53,092 bases of DNA from Chloroflexota bacterium (GTDB lineage: Bacteria > Chloroflexota > Anaerolineae > Caldilineales > Caldilineaceae), in NCBI GenBank assembly GCA_026389895.1, contig JAPLGZ010000243.1, positions 1 to 53,092 of the forward strand, written 5' to 3'. Made by a program: the position numbers and the translations under genes. Under the pieces are notes generated by a model, which was given only the letters and a program-made list of their open reading frames with translations, did not search any database and was not told the origin of the DNA. Shown piece after piece: positions 21,452 to 32,000 of the stretch; position 1 is the first letter of the stretch, and the number at the start of each line of letters is the position of its first letter.

Positions 21452-23215
21452 ATGGAACCTACGAATGGTGTGTCGCACGCCACAGAAGCTGTAGCCGGTG
21501 AAACACCCGCCATTGATATAACCCAATTTGCGATTGCCGATATGCGGGCCTATGCGCGTGAAATTGCACACGGCAATACTGTCCTTATCTTTGACACTAC
21601 GCTGCGCGACGGCGAACAGAGCCCCGGCGCCACGCTCAATACCCAAGAAAAATTGGATATTGCGCAACAATTGGCCCGTTTAGGTGTAGATATCATGGAA
21701 GCCGGTTTCCCGGCGGCTAGCCCTGGCGACTTAGACGCCGTCAAGCAGGTGGCCGAAACCGTGGGCCGTGCGCCGCGGCTAGATAAAAATGGGCAGTGGA
21801 GTGCGCCGCCCGTGATTGCGGGCTTAGCGCGTGCCAACAAAAACGATATCGATAAAGCTTGGGAAGCCGTCCAAGGCGCTGTACGTCCCCGTATCCACAC
21901 CTTCTTGGCCACCAGCGATATTCACATGCAGTATAAATTGCGCATGAGCCGCGACGATGTGTTAGAGACGGTTGGCGATATGGTGCAATATGCGGTCAGC
22001 CTTTGCCCGAATGTCGAGTTCAGCCCTGAAGATGCCGGACGCAGTGATCCCGAATTTTTGGTCAAGGTATTGGAAGTGGCCATTCAAGCAGGGGCGACAA
22101 CCTTAAATATCCCAGATACCGTTGGTTATATCACACCCGAAGAATATGGTCATTTGATCAAGCACCTGCGCGAGAATGTGCCGGGTGGGCGCGACGTCGT
22201 CTTTAGCTTGCATTGTCACAATGATTTGGGGATGGCGACAGCCAATACGTTGGCCGGTGTCCAAGCAGGTGCGCGCCAGATGGAAGTGACCATCAACGGG
22301 ATCGGTGAACGCGCTGGCAATACGAGCTTGGAAGAGACGGTGATGGCGCTGCACACGCGCAAGCCGGTCTTTTGGATCGAGACCAATATTGTCACGACAG
22401 AAATTCATCGGGCCAGCGACATGGTCAGCCGTTATACGGGCATGGTCATTCAGCCCAATAAAGCGATTGTGGGCGCCAATGCTTTTGCGCATGAGGCTGG
22501 CATTCACCAAGATGGAATGTTGAAGAATAAGCGCACCTATGAGATCATGGATGCGGCGACGATTGGCTTGAATCAGAGCCGGCTGGTTTTGGGCAAGCAC
22601 AGTGGTCGCAATGCCTTGAAGACCAAGCTCGATGAGATGGGTTATCACCTGGGTAAAGAGGAACTGGGCGAGGTCTTTAAGCGTTTTAAGGATGTTGCCG
22701 ACAAGAAAAAGACCGTTACCGACGCCGATTTAGAAGCCTTGGTCGGTGATGAAATTTATCAACCAGTCGAAGCTTGGGAATTGTTACATCTGCAAGTACA
22801 ATGTGGCAACAAACTCATTCCAACCGCGGTGGTTACCCTACGGAATAACCAAACTGGCAGCGAAATTACAGAATCCAGCATTGGCACCGGCCCTGTAGAT
22901 GCCCTCTATAAGGCGATCGACAAAATTATCCACGTGGAAAATAACCTGGTCGAATTTTTAGTGCAGGCGATCACCGAAGGCATTGACGCCAATGGCGATG
23001 TGACGGTGCGGATTGAAGTGCCCCAAAGCCGGGGTTATAGTAAGACGGCGCAAGGTCGTGATCGGCGTCGCCTTTTTAGTGGCCGCGGTGTGGATACAGA
23101 TATTGTCTTCGCCAGCGCCAAAGCTTACATGCAGGCCATCAATAAATTGTTGAGCGCCATGGACGCCGAAAGCTCGGCCGTGAACATGGCGGCCGATGCC
23201 CCCTTGCCCGTTTGA
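21452..23215 (+). CDS. leuA: 2-isopropylmalate synthase
   Basis: Condenses acetyl-CoA with 2-oxoisovalerate, the first committed step to leucine. 587 residues from ATG 21452, chosen because AAGGAG lies 7 bases upstream (a TTG at 21446 would be too close). Landmarks are [21 protein letters not shown]-type metal site [48 protein letters not shown], and a C-terminal LeuA dimer/allosteric domain (from about 400) ending [17 protein letters not shown]. The insertion around residue 115 (a short charged loop before [13 protein letters not shown]) is like the cyanobacterial/plant form. Confidence 0.96.
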   Translation: MEPTNGVSHATEAVAGETPAIDITQFAIADMRAYAREIAHGNTVLIFDTTLRDGEQSPGATLNTQEKLDIAQQLARLGVDIMEAGFPAASPGDLDAVKQVAETVGRAPRLDKNGQWSAPPVIAGLARANKNDIDKAWEAVQGAVRPRIHTFLATSDIHMQYKLRMSRDDVLETVGDMVQYAVSLCPNVEFSPEDAGRSDPEFLVKVLEVAIQAGATTLNIPDTVGYITPEEYGHLIKHLRENVPGGRDVVFSLHCHNDLGMATANTLAGVQAGARQMEVTINGIGERAGNTSLEETVMALHTRKPVFWIETNIVTTEIHRASDMVSRYTGMVIQPNKAIVGANAFAHEAGIHQDGMLKNKRTYEIMDAATIGLNQSRLVLGKHSGRNALKTKLDEMGYHLGKEELGEVFKRFKDVADKKKTVTDADLEALVGDEIYQPVEAWELLHLQVQCGNKLIPTAVVTLRNNQTGSEITESSIGTGPVDALYKAIDKIIHVENNLVEFLVQAITEGIDANGDVTVRIEVPQSRGYSKTAQGRDRRRLFSGRGVDTDIVFASAKAYMQAINKLLSAMDAESSAVNMAADAPLPV

Positions 23216-23267
23216 GCATAGTTCGCTTATTATTTTCGGTGGATTCTATTTTTGGTGGATTTCTAAC

Positions 23268-25139
23268 GTGATAAAATCCTATCGCCAACGATCATTCGTG
23301 CTCCTGCTGCTGTTGCTCCTCGGCCTCAGCTCGAACGCAGCTGTTGTCTACGCCAGCCCATCTTTGCAAGGCGCTCAGGATCAAACCTTGCAGCAGTGTG
23401 ACGTGGTCTCTGAAGATGCATTGCAAGATGAGCTAAACCGCGTCACGCAGCAGGTCTTTGCCCAGATGCTGGCGACAGTTGACATCAATGCGATTGTCGC
23501 GGCCAAGTGGAACGAATTAGGGGTGGACACGGTTATCGACACCGAGATTGATCGGGCTGTTGAACATGTCAAAGGTGAAAAGGATCTTTTAAGTAAATTT
23601 TTGTCAAGCTGGTCGGCGGATAAAGCGCAAGAATTGACGCGCGAGGTCGCCAGCGAGGCTTTTCAATCGGAAGCCTTTCGCAGCAAAATTGATGCGCTTT
23701 CCGTGGCCGTAGCCGATGATTTGTCCGGGAAAATTGCCAGCATGTCGGCGGAATCCGTTTCGGCGGCTTTCTTCTGTTTGCAAACCTTTATCAAAGGCAA
23801 CTATGCCAACGTCTTGGTCAGTGCTTTTGAGGAAGAAGTTCAAGGGGCTACGGCTAAAGCACAATTTGCCGCGGCGGATGGCAATGATACCAATATCTTA
23901 ACGATTATCGGCCAACATAAGGCCGCCTTAGGCGGCCTTGGTGTGATCGTCGCCGCCCAAGTCACCCGGCGTGTGTTGGTGGATATTGGCGAAACGATTG
24001 CTGAACGCGTGGCCGGCCAGATTGTCACCCGTGTGCTCGGGCGCATTGGTTCCGAGGTGATTCCCATTGTGGGCTGGCTGGTCGGCGCGGGTTTGATCGC
24101 CTATGATATCTACAATAGCATGGATGGCGCGCTGCCACAGATTCGCGACTCACTAAAATCAACCGAGGTTAAAGCGGGCATCCGGGATGAAATTGTGGCT
24201 TCGGTCAAGCCTGAGTTAGAGCGTCAACTGCCACAAATTGCACGCAACATTGCCAATGAGCTTTTTAGTGAGTGGCGCAATGTAAAAAAGAATATTCGCC
24301 AAGTGCTAGATCTGGCGACCGTCAACCCGGCGTTCAAAGCCATTTTGGACCGCATGGATAACCAGGCTGATCTGGCAAAATTGGTCAATGTGGTTGGCGT
24401 GGTGCTGACTGCTTCGGGGCAAGCAGGGCTGGACAAAGCGATCACGGATGGTTCACTCGAACAATTGTTGGCGCAACCAGAGAGCGCGTATAAAATTGTG
24501 GAAGCGACTAAGTCTATCCAAAGCGCGTTAGATTGGTCGGCCCAAGCGGGCGGTTCGCTTGACAAGGTAGTGGCGTTTGAAGTTTATAACCATAAAGCCC
24601 CGACCGATTTGAGCAAACCTGTTTTGCAACAATTATTGGCGCTTGATAATCAGCCGACCATTGCCAAGCTTGCTTTGTTAACGCCGCCTGTGATCGAGAC
24701 CCTGCTCACCATTTCTGCCAGCAATTTGAATACGATGGTGAATCGGTTATCCCCAGAGGATCTCCAGACGGTCGCCGCCATTTTGCCTTCGCTGAACGCA
24801 CAACAGAAAAATCAATTTGTGGCGCGCGTGATGAGTGATCCGGCGATTGTTGCTCATTTGAGCAGCCCAACGGCTCAAAAACAACTAGCCGCTAGCCCCG
24901 ACATGGATGCTTCGCTGGGCTTTCTGGCGACCCCGAAAGATATCGGTTCGATTGTGGCTGATGTGACCAATGTATTTTCGGGTGGCGTCGCCTGGCAGCT
25001 TTTTGCCTATAAGTATGGCACCGGCCAGACAACATTTATCGGTATTGCCTTGCTGTTGATTGCCCTTGTGGTGCTCCGTCTGCTCTTTGCACTACTCGCT
25101 TGGTTTGTCAGCCCACTTACAAATTTACGCAAGAGGTAA
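23268..25139 (+). CDS. Membrane-anchored exported protein, paralog A (unknown function)
   Basis: No family recognised. 623 residues from GTG 23268, which follows GGTGG; a longer frame starting at 23196 would overlap leuA. Layout: a signal-like helix (FVLLLLLLLGLSSNAAVVYA), a largely helical external part, and a C-terminal membrane helix (FIGIALLLIALVVLRLLFALL) with the basic end NLRKR. A glycine-rich hydrophobic centre runs from GGLGVIVAAQVTRRVLVDIG to IPIVGWLVGAGLIAYDIY. Two cysteines (QQCDVV and FFCLQT, about 150 residues apart) match those of paralog B downstream, so a disulfide is likely. Helical repeats fill the second half. It is separated from B only by a YbjQ gene and starts 52 bases after leuA. 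Confidence 0.8.
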   Translation: MIKSYRQRSFVLLLLLLLGLSSNAAVVYASPSLQGAQDQTLQQCDVVSEDALQDELNRVTQQVFAQMLATVDINAIVAAKWNELGVDTVIDTEIDRAVEHVKGEKDLLSKFLSSWSADKAQELTREVASEAFQSEAFRSKIDALSVAVADDLSGKIASMSAESVSAAFFCLQTFIKGNYANVLVSAFEEEVQGATAKAQFAAADGNDTNILTIIGQHKAALGGLGVIVAAQVTRRVLVDIGETIAERVAGQIVTRVLGRIGSEVIPIVGWLVGAGLIAYDIYNSMDGALPQIRDSLKSTEVKAGIRDEIVASVKPELERQLPQIARNIANELFSEWRNVKKNIRQVLDLATVNPAFKAILDRMDNQADLAKLVNVVGVVLTASGQAGLDKAITDGSLEQLLAQPESAYKIVEATKSIQSALDWSAQAGGSLDKVVAFEVYNHKAPTDLSKPVLQQLLALDNQPTIAKLALLTPPVIETLLTISASNLNTMVNRLSPEDLQTVAAILPSLNAQQKNQFVARVMSDPAIVAHLSSPTAQKQLAASPDMDASLGFLATPKDIGSIVADVTNVFSGGVAWQLFAYKYGTGQTTFIGIALLLIALVVLRLLFALLAWFVSPLTNLRKR

Positions 25140-25145
25140 TCTATC

Positions 25146-25466
25146 GTGCTTATTAGCCTGGACCAAATGCCATCTCAAAACCCGCCGCGCGATGTTGAAA
25201 TTGGCGAAATGTTGACCGTTGTCGTAGTGGCAGCTGCCAACGTGATCAAAGATATTCGTGAGAATATTCGCAATTTGGTTGGCGGCCGCATGACCCACTA
25301 CGAGAAAATGATCGAAGATGCGGTCAACCAAGCCTTGAGCGACTTGGATGAGAAAGCCAAGGCCCGCGGCTACGATGGCGTGATCGGCGTCAAGATCACC
25401 AATCCGACAGTCGTCGAAGGCGCTATTGAAGTAATCGTCTATGGGAATGGATTTAAATACCGTTAA
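25146..25466 (+). CDS. YbjQ/UPF0145-family protein
   Basis: A 106-residue soluble protein of the YbjQ family (often called heavy-metal-binding domain), which forms pentamers in known structures but has no agreed function. Seen: [19 protein letters not shown], the helix [21 protein letters not shown], and the strand pair [22 protein letters not shown]. The N-terminal strand that usually carries the GxxVG motif is shortened or diverged ([14 protein letters not shown]). GTG start behind AAGAGG, 6 bases after paralog A, so probably co-translated with it. Confidence 0.85.
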   Translation: MLISLDQMPSQNPPRDVEIGEMLTVVVVAAANVIKDIRENIRNLVGGRMTHYEKMIEDAVNQALSDLDEKAKARGYDGVIGVKITNPTVVEGAIEVIVYGNGFKYR

Positions 25467-25539
25467 TTTGCGCTGTCCCTGCTGATCACACCAAATCCAC
25501 GGCGCGTTTATCCTAGCTCACTCTGCATTGCTTTAGAAA

Positions 25540-27402
25540 TTGTTCAGACGCGGCTGCGTCAGGTTGCAAAATACACTATTGAAGTACTTACTTTTTAAAC
25601 TTACCAGTTTACTTGTTATACTCTCGCTCTGTTTGTCGGCACTGCCTGTCTATGCCCAACCATTGCAGCAAGATAATCCCGCTAGCGATTATACCTATGG
25701 GGATTGCAGCAAGCTTAACCAAGAAGCCCTGCGTACGGAAATTGAAAAAATTGCGCATCAGGTGTTGACAGATGAAAGTAATGGGCTAGACATTGACACT
25801 GTTGTGGCGCGCCATTGGGCCAGCTTGAATGTCGATGCGACGATCAATGGGGAAGTTGAGCGCGCTGTCAATCAGTTGAGTAATGATGAGGGCTATTTCA
25901 GCCGCTTATGGTCGGGCTGGTCCGCCGAGAAGGCCGAGGAGTTTGCCACCAAAATCGCCAATGACGCGTTTACCTCCCCGACCTTCAAAAATAAGATCAC
26001 AGAGCTGTCAAATGCGATAGCCTTAGAGATATCCAACGACATCGAAGCGAATTTTGCGCGAGCAGCCTCGGCGGCCTTTTTGTGTATGAAGGCCTATGTG
26101 GGCGAACGTTATTCGGCAACGCTCTTTTCGGCTTTTGAAGATAAGGTAAGCGTCGAAATTAAAGGTGTCAACGTTGCCGACGCCAATCCCGTAAAGGTTA
26201 ACCCTACCGATGTGCATGGCAAAGCATTAGGTGGCTTAGGGTTGATTATTGTCACCGAGATTTCGCGGCGGATTGCCCAGAAGCTGGCGGAGAAGATTGC
26301 ACAGCGGATTGCAGGTGGCATTGTCGAACGTATTTTGGGCGAAGCTGGCGCGTCTTTGATTCCAATCGCGGGCTGGATTGTGGGCCTTGGGCTGATCGCC
26401 TGGGATTTGTGGCAAGGGGGCAAGGGCGCGCTGCCTCAAATTCAGGAGGCCTTGGAAGGTGAAGAAGTGAAAGCCAAAATCCGGAACGAGATCACCGCTT
26501 CGGTAAAAGATGGTTTGCCGCAAGAAGTGTCGATTGTCTCGCTCGAGATCGCTGTTGACATTATGGATGATTGGAATAATTTTTGCACGGTTAATCAATA
26601 TGTCTGTATGGTGGCCGGGGAAAATTCTACCTTTAAACAGATTTTGGACAGTACACCCCTCGATCATATCAGCGCTTTATCCACCCTGGTCAACACCTTT
26701 ATTGAAATCGCTGGCCGCAGCACCCTCGATAGCGCAATCCAGAACGGTCAGTTTGAGCAATTGCTGGCTTTGCCGGCCCCGGCGTTGGATATTTTGCACA
26801 CCACAAAATCGGTTGAAACAACGTTGCTCTGGGCCAAGCTAGCGGACGATAAACTGGATCGGCTGGTTAAATATGGTGTCTACCTGCGCAAAACTCCCGC
26901 CGACTTTGATCAAAAGTTGTTGCTAGCAGTGTTAAACCTAGATGACAATGGCGCCATTCAAAAATTGTTAGAGTTGGATCATGACCAACTGGCTGCTATC
27001 GTTGACTTTGCCGGCGATCAATTGGCGCCGATTACGCTGCAAACTTCGACTGCCGACATCAAACAACTGGCCACCTATCTGGTGCAGCAGCCAGCTAGTC
27101 AGCGACCGACTGCTCAAGCGGCGACTGCTCTGGCAAATGGCACGTTGACCGTGCAGAAATTGATCCAGCCTGCGGTGGAAGCTGCCGCCGCTCCAACGCC
27201 TACCGCGCCGCCAAAGTTAGAATCTGTGGGTGCCTACCCTAAAATTTATGCATTTCTCCAGCCTTTGGTTGGCAATAGTGTCATTGTCGCGGCGTTCGCG
27301 TTGGTATTGCTCATCTTGATCGCCGCAACTGTGGGCTTTCTCTTTAGGCGTCGCAAGGCTCGTCACGTCGATGCCATGGACCACTATACACTCCGCCGCT
27401 AA
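25540..27402 (+). CDS. Membrane-anchored exported protein, paralog B (unknown function)
   Basis: Homologous to paralog A over its length. 620 residues if started at TTG 25540; TTG at 25564 or 25579 is equally possible because no ATG or clear ribosome site is present. It has a signal helix (LLVILSLCLSALPVYA), the same two cysteines (YGDCSK and FLCMKA), the same glycine-rich core (GGLGLIIVTEISRR to IPIAGWIVGLGLIAWDLW), a P/T linker (APTPTAPPK) and a C-terminal helix (VIVAAFALVLLILIAATVGF) with FRRRKAR tail. It differs from A by an inserted cysteine pair (NNFCTVNQYVCMVAG). Function not known. Confidence 0.8.
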   Translation: MFRRGCVRLQNTLLKYLLFKLTSLLVILSLCLSALPVYAQPLQQDNPASDYTYGDCSKLNQEALRTEIEKIAHQVLTDESNGLDIDTVVARHWASLNVDATINGEVERAVNQLSNDEGYFSRLWSGWSAEKAEEFATKIANDAFTSPTFKNKITELSNAIALEISNDIEANFARAASAAFLCMKAYVGERYSATLFSAFEDKVSVEIKGVNVADANPVKVNPTDVHGKALGGLGLIIVTEISRRIAQKLAEKIAQRIAGGIVERILGEAGASLIPIAGWIVGLGLIAWDLWQGGKGALPQIQEALEGEEVKAKIRNEITASVKDGLPQEVSIVSLEIAVDIMDDWNNFCTVNQYVCMVAGENSTFKQILDSTPLDHISALSTLVNTFIEIAGRSTLDSAIQNGQFEQLLALPAPALDILHTTKSVETTLLWAKLADDKLDRLVKYGVYLRKTPADFDQKLLLAVLNLDDNGAIQKLLELDHDQLAAIVDFAGDQLAPITLQTSTADIKQLATYLVQQPASQRPTAQAATALANGTLTVQKLIQPAVEAAAAPTPTAPPKLESVGAYPKIYAFLQPLVGNSVIVAAFALVLLILIAATVGFLFRRRKARHVDAMDHYTLRR

Positions 27403-27430
27403 TGTTTGCACGAACGCTTATCAAGCGATG

Positions 27431-27470
27431 AACCCCTCGGCGCGATTGGTCGAGGGGTTTTTATTTTAAA
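27431..27470 (+). terminator. Intrinsic terminator after paralog B
   Basis: AACCCCTCG and CGAGGGGTT form a 9-bp stem with an 11-base loop, followed by TTTTATTTT. It closes the transcript of the paralog module. Confidence 0.85.
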
Positions 27471-27524
27471 TAGGCCCGATGGGATGAGGGACAGGGCTCA
27501 AATTACAGCCATAGGAAGTGTGCA

Positions 27525-28658
27525 ATGAAAAGTGAGCTAGACGAGCAAAAATATGCGCCTAGCAGGAAGGGCTGGCTGAATACAATCCGCCACGATTGGC
27601 TCGTTTTACTGCTGTTTGTCGTTGGTCTGGTATCAAGCTTGGTGTACTTACCGGCGCATGGCGCAGAGATCCATGCCGGCACCATCCCCATGACACCGAA
27701 TGTCTATTTGCCGCTGATAAGCCGTGCGCCGACGCCGACGCCAGGCTTATCAAATTGGCAACAGCTTGGCGGTGCTGACTTAAGGCTCTCTAGCTTGGCC
27801 TTTGACCTGTCGATAACGGACAATCCGCGTCTATACGGTGGCGATCTGCGCGAGGCAAACGAAGGTGGCGGCCTTTATCGGGCCAACGTTGCGTCCACCT
27901 GTCTCTATGGCCAGATCTTGGCGCGCGTCAATAACGATGTACGCGTGCTGGATTTAACCTTTAACGATGATCAAGGCTTGATCGGCACTTTCGGCGATAA
28001 AGTGCTCTATTACGAACGCCGCACGGACAGCTGGCAATTTACGCCAAGCGCCATGAATGCCAACGTCTATGCCGTTACCTTTGCTGGGTTGGCTGCTTAT
28101 GCCGGGACTGACAATGGTGTCTTTACGAGCACGGATAACGGTATTACCTGGCAAGCTGTCGGTGGGCCCCAGAACATCAATACAATCCAAGCGCATGACG
28201 ACAGTTTGTGGATTGGGGCAGATGCGACGGGCGTCTATCAGATGCTGCTGGCCGATCATCAATTGTTGCCCCAAACTATCGATGGCTTGACCGGCAAAGC
28301 GCTTGAAGTGTGGAGCTTTGTGTTTAACGGTGACACAGTCTTCGTCGCGACATCAGATGGCGTTTATCAAGGGACAACGGCCAAAACTGGCAATGTTTGG
28401 CGATCCTTCGGTCGCCAAGGCGCACTCGTCAAAACCCTGGCTTTGGTCGATGATGTTCTCTATGCGGGTGAAACAACCAATGGCGTTTGGCAGAAGCCAC
28501 TGGCAACCGGCGCTGACTGGACGCCGCTAACAGTTGGTGTCGGTTGGCAACCAAATTTTACGGTGCTGGATCTGGTCTATCAATCTACTTTATGTGGCGG
28601 TGGTCTCTTTGCCGCCACCAGTGATGGCATCTGGGTTTATGGAACGCATGGGCAGTGA
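27525..28658 (+). CDS. Membrane-anchored surface propeller protein with YLPLISR motif
   Basis: 377 residues, ATG behind AGGAAG. A membrane helix (residues about 26-46, LVLLLFVVGLVSSLVYLPA) is followed by VYLPLISR at 64-71 and a short Pro/Thr linker (APTPTPG). The rest is repeats of about 45 residues with the BNR-like signature VFTSTDNGITWQAVGG and similar turns (VYQGTTAKTGNVWRSFGRQG), so a beta-propeller on the outer face is expected. No catalytic motif is visible. It may be a cell-surface sensor or glycan binder, but this is only inferred. It lies between two metabolic blocks behind its own terminator-bounded unit. Confidence 0.8.
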   Translation: MKSELDEQKYAPSRKGWLNTIRHDWLVLLLFVVGLVSSLVYLPAHGAEIHAGTIPMTPNVYLPLISRAPTPTPGLSNWQQLGGADLRLSSLAFDLSITDNPRLYGGDLREANEGGGLYRANVASTCLYGQILARVNNDVRVLDLTFNDDQGLIGTFGDKVLYYERRTDSWQFTPSAMNANVYAVTFAGLAAYAGTDNGVFTSTDNGITWQAVGGPQNINTIQAHDDSLWIGADATGVYQMLLADHQLLPQTIDGLTGKALEVWSFVFNGDTVFVATSDGVYQGTTAKTGNVWRSFGRQGALVKTLALVDDVLYAGETTNGVWQKPLATGADWTPLTVGVGWQPNFTVLDLVYQSTLCGGGLFAATSDGIWVYGTHGQ

Positions 28659-29075
28659 GGAATGCCGGTTATGTGCGGGAGATCATGAGGCAAGAAGAGA
28701 ATAAAATTTTTGTTACCCGTCATTTTGGTGCGGACCATTCAAATGGTCGTCGGTGCAGGGTTTTAACCTGGTTGCTGGAAAAGCGTAGGATAGTTAGTAA
28801 CTCTTTTATCTTGGCTTTCTCGCTTCCTCTGTGTCAGTAACCGGTAGAATTCTTGGCATTTTCGCCAAAGCTGACGATAATTATAGGTCTATTCATAAAA
28901 GCAGTTGTATCCAAACCGCAACTCGCCGCGAGTATTCTGATAGCGCCGAAAGTAGGATACATCTAAATAACAGGATGCTGTAAGCATTCGCTCTTCAACG
29001 TAGAAGAAAATAGGCACGGCTGCCGATTTTGTAAAGACACCTGCTAGCAGATTCAGTTCATTCAGATGAGTCGTT
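28659..29075. other. 417-base region upstream of gltB
   Basis: Holds the likely gltB promoter (separate entry) and a small palindrome GACCATT/AATGGTC at 28733-28748. A 61-codon frame at 28655-28840 overlaps the previous stop and has no family look. No riboswitch was recognised. Confidence 0.4.
28853..28881 (+). promoter_or_regulatory. Candidate sigma70 promoter of gltB
   Basis: TTGGCA at 28853-28858 and GATAAT at 28876-28881 with a 17-base spacer; each box matches 5 of 6. It would give a 5' leader of about 190 bases ahead of gltB. Confidence 0.45.
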
Positions 29076-32000
29076 ATGTTGAAGAGCGATTATTCGCCAG
29101 ATTTTACCCATAATACGTTTGATTTACCACCCAAGCAGGGCCTCTATGACCCGCGTTTTGAACACGATGCCTGTGGCATTGGTTTTGTTGCCCATATCGA
29201 AGGCCGGCGCAGCCATCGGGTCGTCGAAATGGCGCTGGAAGCATTGCGCAACCACGCCCACCGTGGCGCGGTCGCGGATGATCGCAAAACCGGTGATGGC
29301 GCAGGCATTTTGACGCAACTGCCCTACGAGTTTATTAGCCGTGAACTGCGTCGCCTTGGTATTGAGCCACCGGCGCCTGGCGATTTGGCCGTTGGCCAAC
29401 TGTTCCTCTTTCGCCAGGATGAAGCCGATCGCGCCCGTGCTCGCCAGATTATCATCGACGTGTTGACCGAATTAAAGCTGGAAGTATTGACTTTCCGTTC
29501 GGTGCCTGTCGTTGATAGTGCATTAGGGCGGCGCGCCGAAGCCAGCCGGCCCTGGATGGAGCAAGTGATTGTCCGGCGCACGCCGGAAGCTTGTGCGGCG
29601 GGGGACGATTTCGAGCGCCTTCTCTATCTGGCGCGCAAATCAATTACAAATCGCGCCCAGAAGTCTTCTGGCGCCACTCGTGTCCAGCGGCTTTACATTG
29701 CCAGCTTTAGCAGCCGCACGATTGTCTATAAGGGCCTGGTGTTGGCGCAGGAACTCACCCATTTTTATCCAGATCTCAGTGACACTGATTTTCAGTCGGC
29801 GATTGCGGTTTTTCATCAGCGGTATAGCACCAATACTTTTCCCACTTGGGAACGTGCCCAACCTTTTCGTTTGATCTGCCATAACGGTGAATTTAACACG
29901 CTGCAGGGTAATGAAAATTGGATGCGCGCCCGCGAAAACGATCTAGCCCATCCAGTCTGGGGCGCCAAAACCGATCTGCTCAAACCCGTGATCTGGCAAC
30001 AGACGAGTGATAGCGGTAAGTTTGACAACCAGCTAGAACTATTAGTGCGCAGCGGTCGCGACATTCGACATGGCTTGTTGATGATGATGCCAGAAGCCTG
30101 GGAACGGATGCCGCTGGGCGAAATCAGCCCAGAGCGCCGGGCTTTTTATCAGTATCACAGCGCGCTGATGGAGCCTTGGGATGGACCTGCCGCGGTTACC
30201 TATACCGACGGGCGGATTGTTGGCACCATTTTAGACCGCAATGGCTTGCGCCCAGCGCGGTATGTCATTTTGGACAGTGGCTTTGTCATTAGCTCCAGCG
30301 AAGTGGGGGCCGTGGCATATGATGAAGGCCGCGTCGTCCAAAAAGGCCGTCTGGGGCCTGGGCAGATTTTCTGCGTCGACACAACTCGTGGCGTCGTGAT
30401 GACCGATAACGAAATTACGCATCACTTCGCCACTCGTAAGCCTTATGATCGCTGGATCAAAGAAAATTTGGTGGTGCTCGCCGATCAAGTGACAAAAGAG
30501 CATGGGCAAAAGGTCGAGCCGTCGCTGCCAGCCGCCCTTCGCCTTCCGCCTGCCCCCATTGTCACACGTCAAGCTGCCTTTGGGTATACCAGCGAAGAGC
30601 TGGTTGTCGTGTTGCGGCCGATGGTGACTGAAGCTAAAGAGCCGATTGGATCGATGGGTGATGATGCACCGCCAGCTGTGCTCAGCCAGTTGCCCCGTTC
30701 GCTCTTTCATTATTTCAAGCAACGGTTTGCCGAAGTGACCAACCCACCCATTGATCCGTTGCGCGAAGAGATGGTGATGAGTTTGCGGGTGTTGCTGGGC
30801 CAGCGCGCAAATTTGTTGTCGGAACTGCCCGAGGCTACACGCCTGATCGAGCTGAATTCTCCACTCTTGCAGCCCGAAGAGCTGGCGGTGTTGGTTCGCA
30901 TGGACGAACCAGAATTTCGCGCTGTTACAGTTGATGCCGTCTGGCAACCACACCCCAACCATGCGGCGCTAGGCAACGAGGTGGGTGAAGCCCTGCGCTT
31001 TGCCCTGGAAAACCTCTGCCAGGCGGCGGAAACCGCCGTGCGTGAAGGCGCCCATCTCTTATTGATCAGTGATGGCAAAGCCGATGAACACAACTTGCCG
31101 ATTCCGTCGTTGTTGGCCATCGGTGCAGTCCATCACCATCTGATTCAGCAGGGGCTGCGCATGAACACCAGCCTGATCTGCGTGAGTGGCGAACCGCGCG
31201 ATGTGCACCAATTTGCGGCGTTGATCGGCTTTGGCGCCAATGCTGTTTATCCCTATCTCGTCTATGCGGCCATTGAAGAGATGGTGGTGGAAGGACGTCA
31301 CACCGCCGGCATGACCGTTGTGCAGGCGAACCACAATTATGCCAAAGCCGTGGATAAGGGCTTGCTCAAAATTATGAGCAAAATGGGCATTAGCACGCTT
31401 GATAGCTACTGTGGCGCCCAGATTTTTGAAGCCATTGGGATCGGCCAAGCGTTGCTGGATGTGGCCTTTGCCGACACGCCCAGCATTTTGGGCGGTGTTG
31501 GTTTTGCTACACTGGCTGAAGATGTGTTGGCCTGGCACGCGAGCGCCTATCCAGCCGGGGGCAAGCCTGGCAAGTTGGACACCTGGGGTCTGTTCAAATC
31601 GCGCCGTGGTGGCGAATTTCATATGTGGAGCCCGCAAGTCGTCCACGCGTTACATGCGGCTGTGCGCAGCGCTTCGCATAGCGATGGAGCTATTAAGTAT
31701 CGGGAATATGCCGATCTGGTCAATAGCATGAAAATCGCGCCGCGCCATTTGTTGGATTTTCAACAATTATGGCCGCCTGTACCGCTAGAGCAGGTGGAGC
31801 CGGTGGAGAAGATTTTGCGGCGCTTTAGCACGGCCGCGATGAGCCATGGCGCGTTGAGCGCCGAAGCGCACGAAACCTTAGCGATTGCCATGAATCGGTT
31901 GGGGGGCATGAGCAACTGCGGTGAGGGTGGTGAGGCCCGGGATCGTTACTTCACCGAGCGGGCGAGCAACATCAAGCAGGTATCGTCTGGCCGCTTTGGC

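Noticed and set aside
28655-28840. 61-codon frame after the propeller protein
   Set aside because: Overlaps the previous stop, no clear ribosome site, basic random-looking composition; cannot be supported.
31059-31646. 195-codon minus-strand frame inside gltB
   Set aside because: Antisense shadow of gltB; no independent support.
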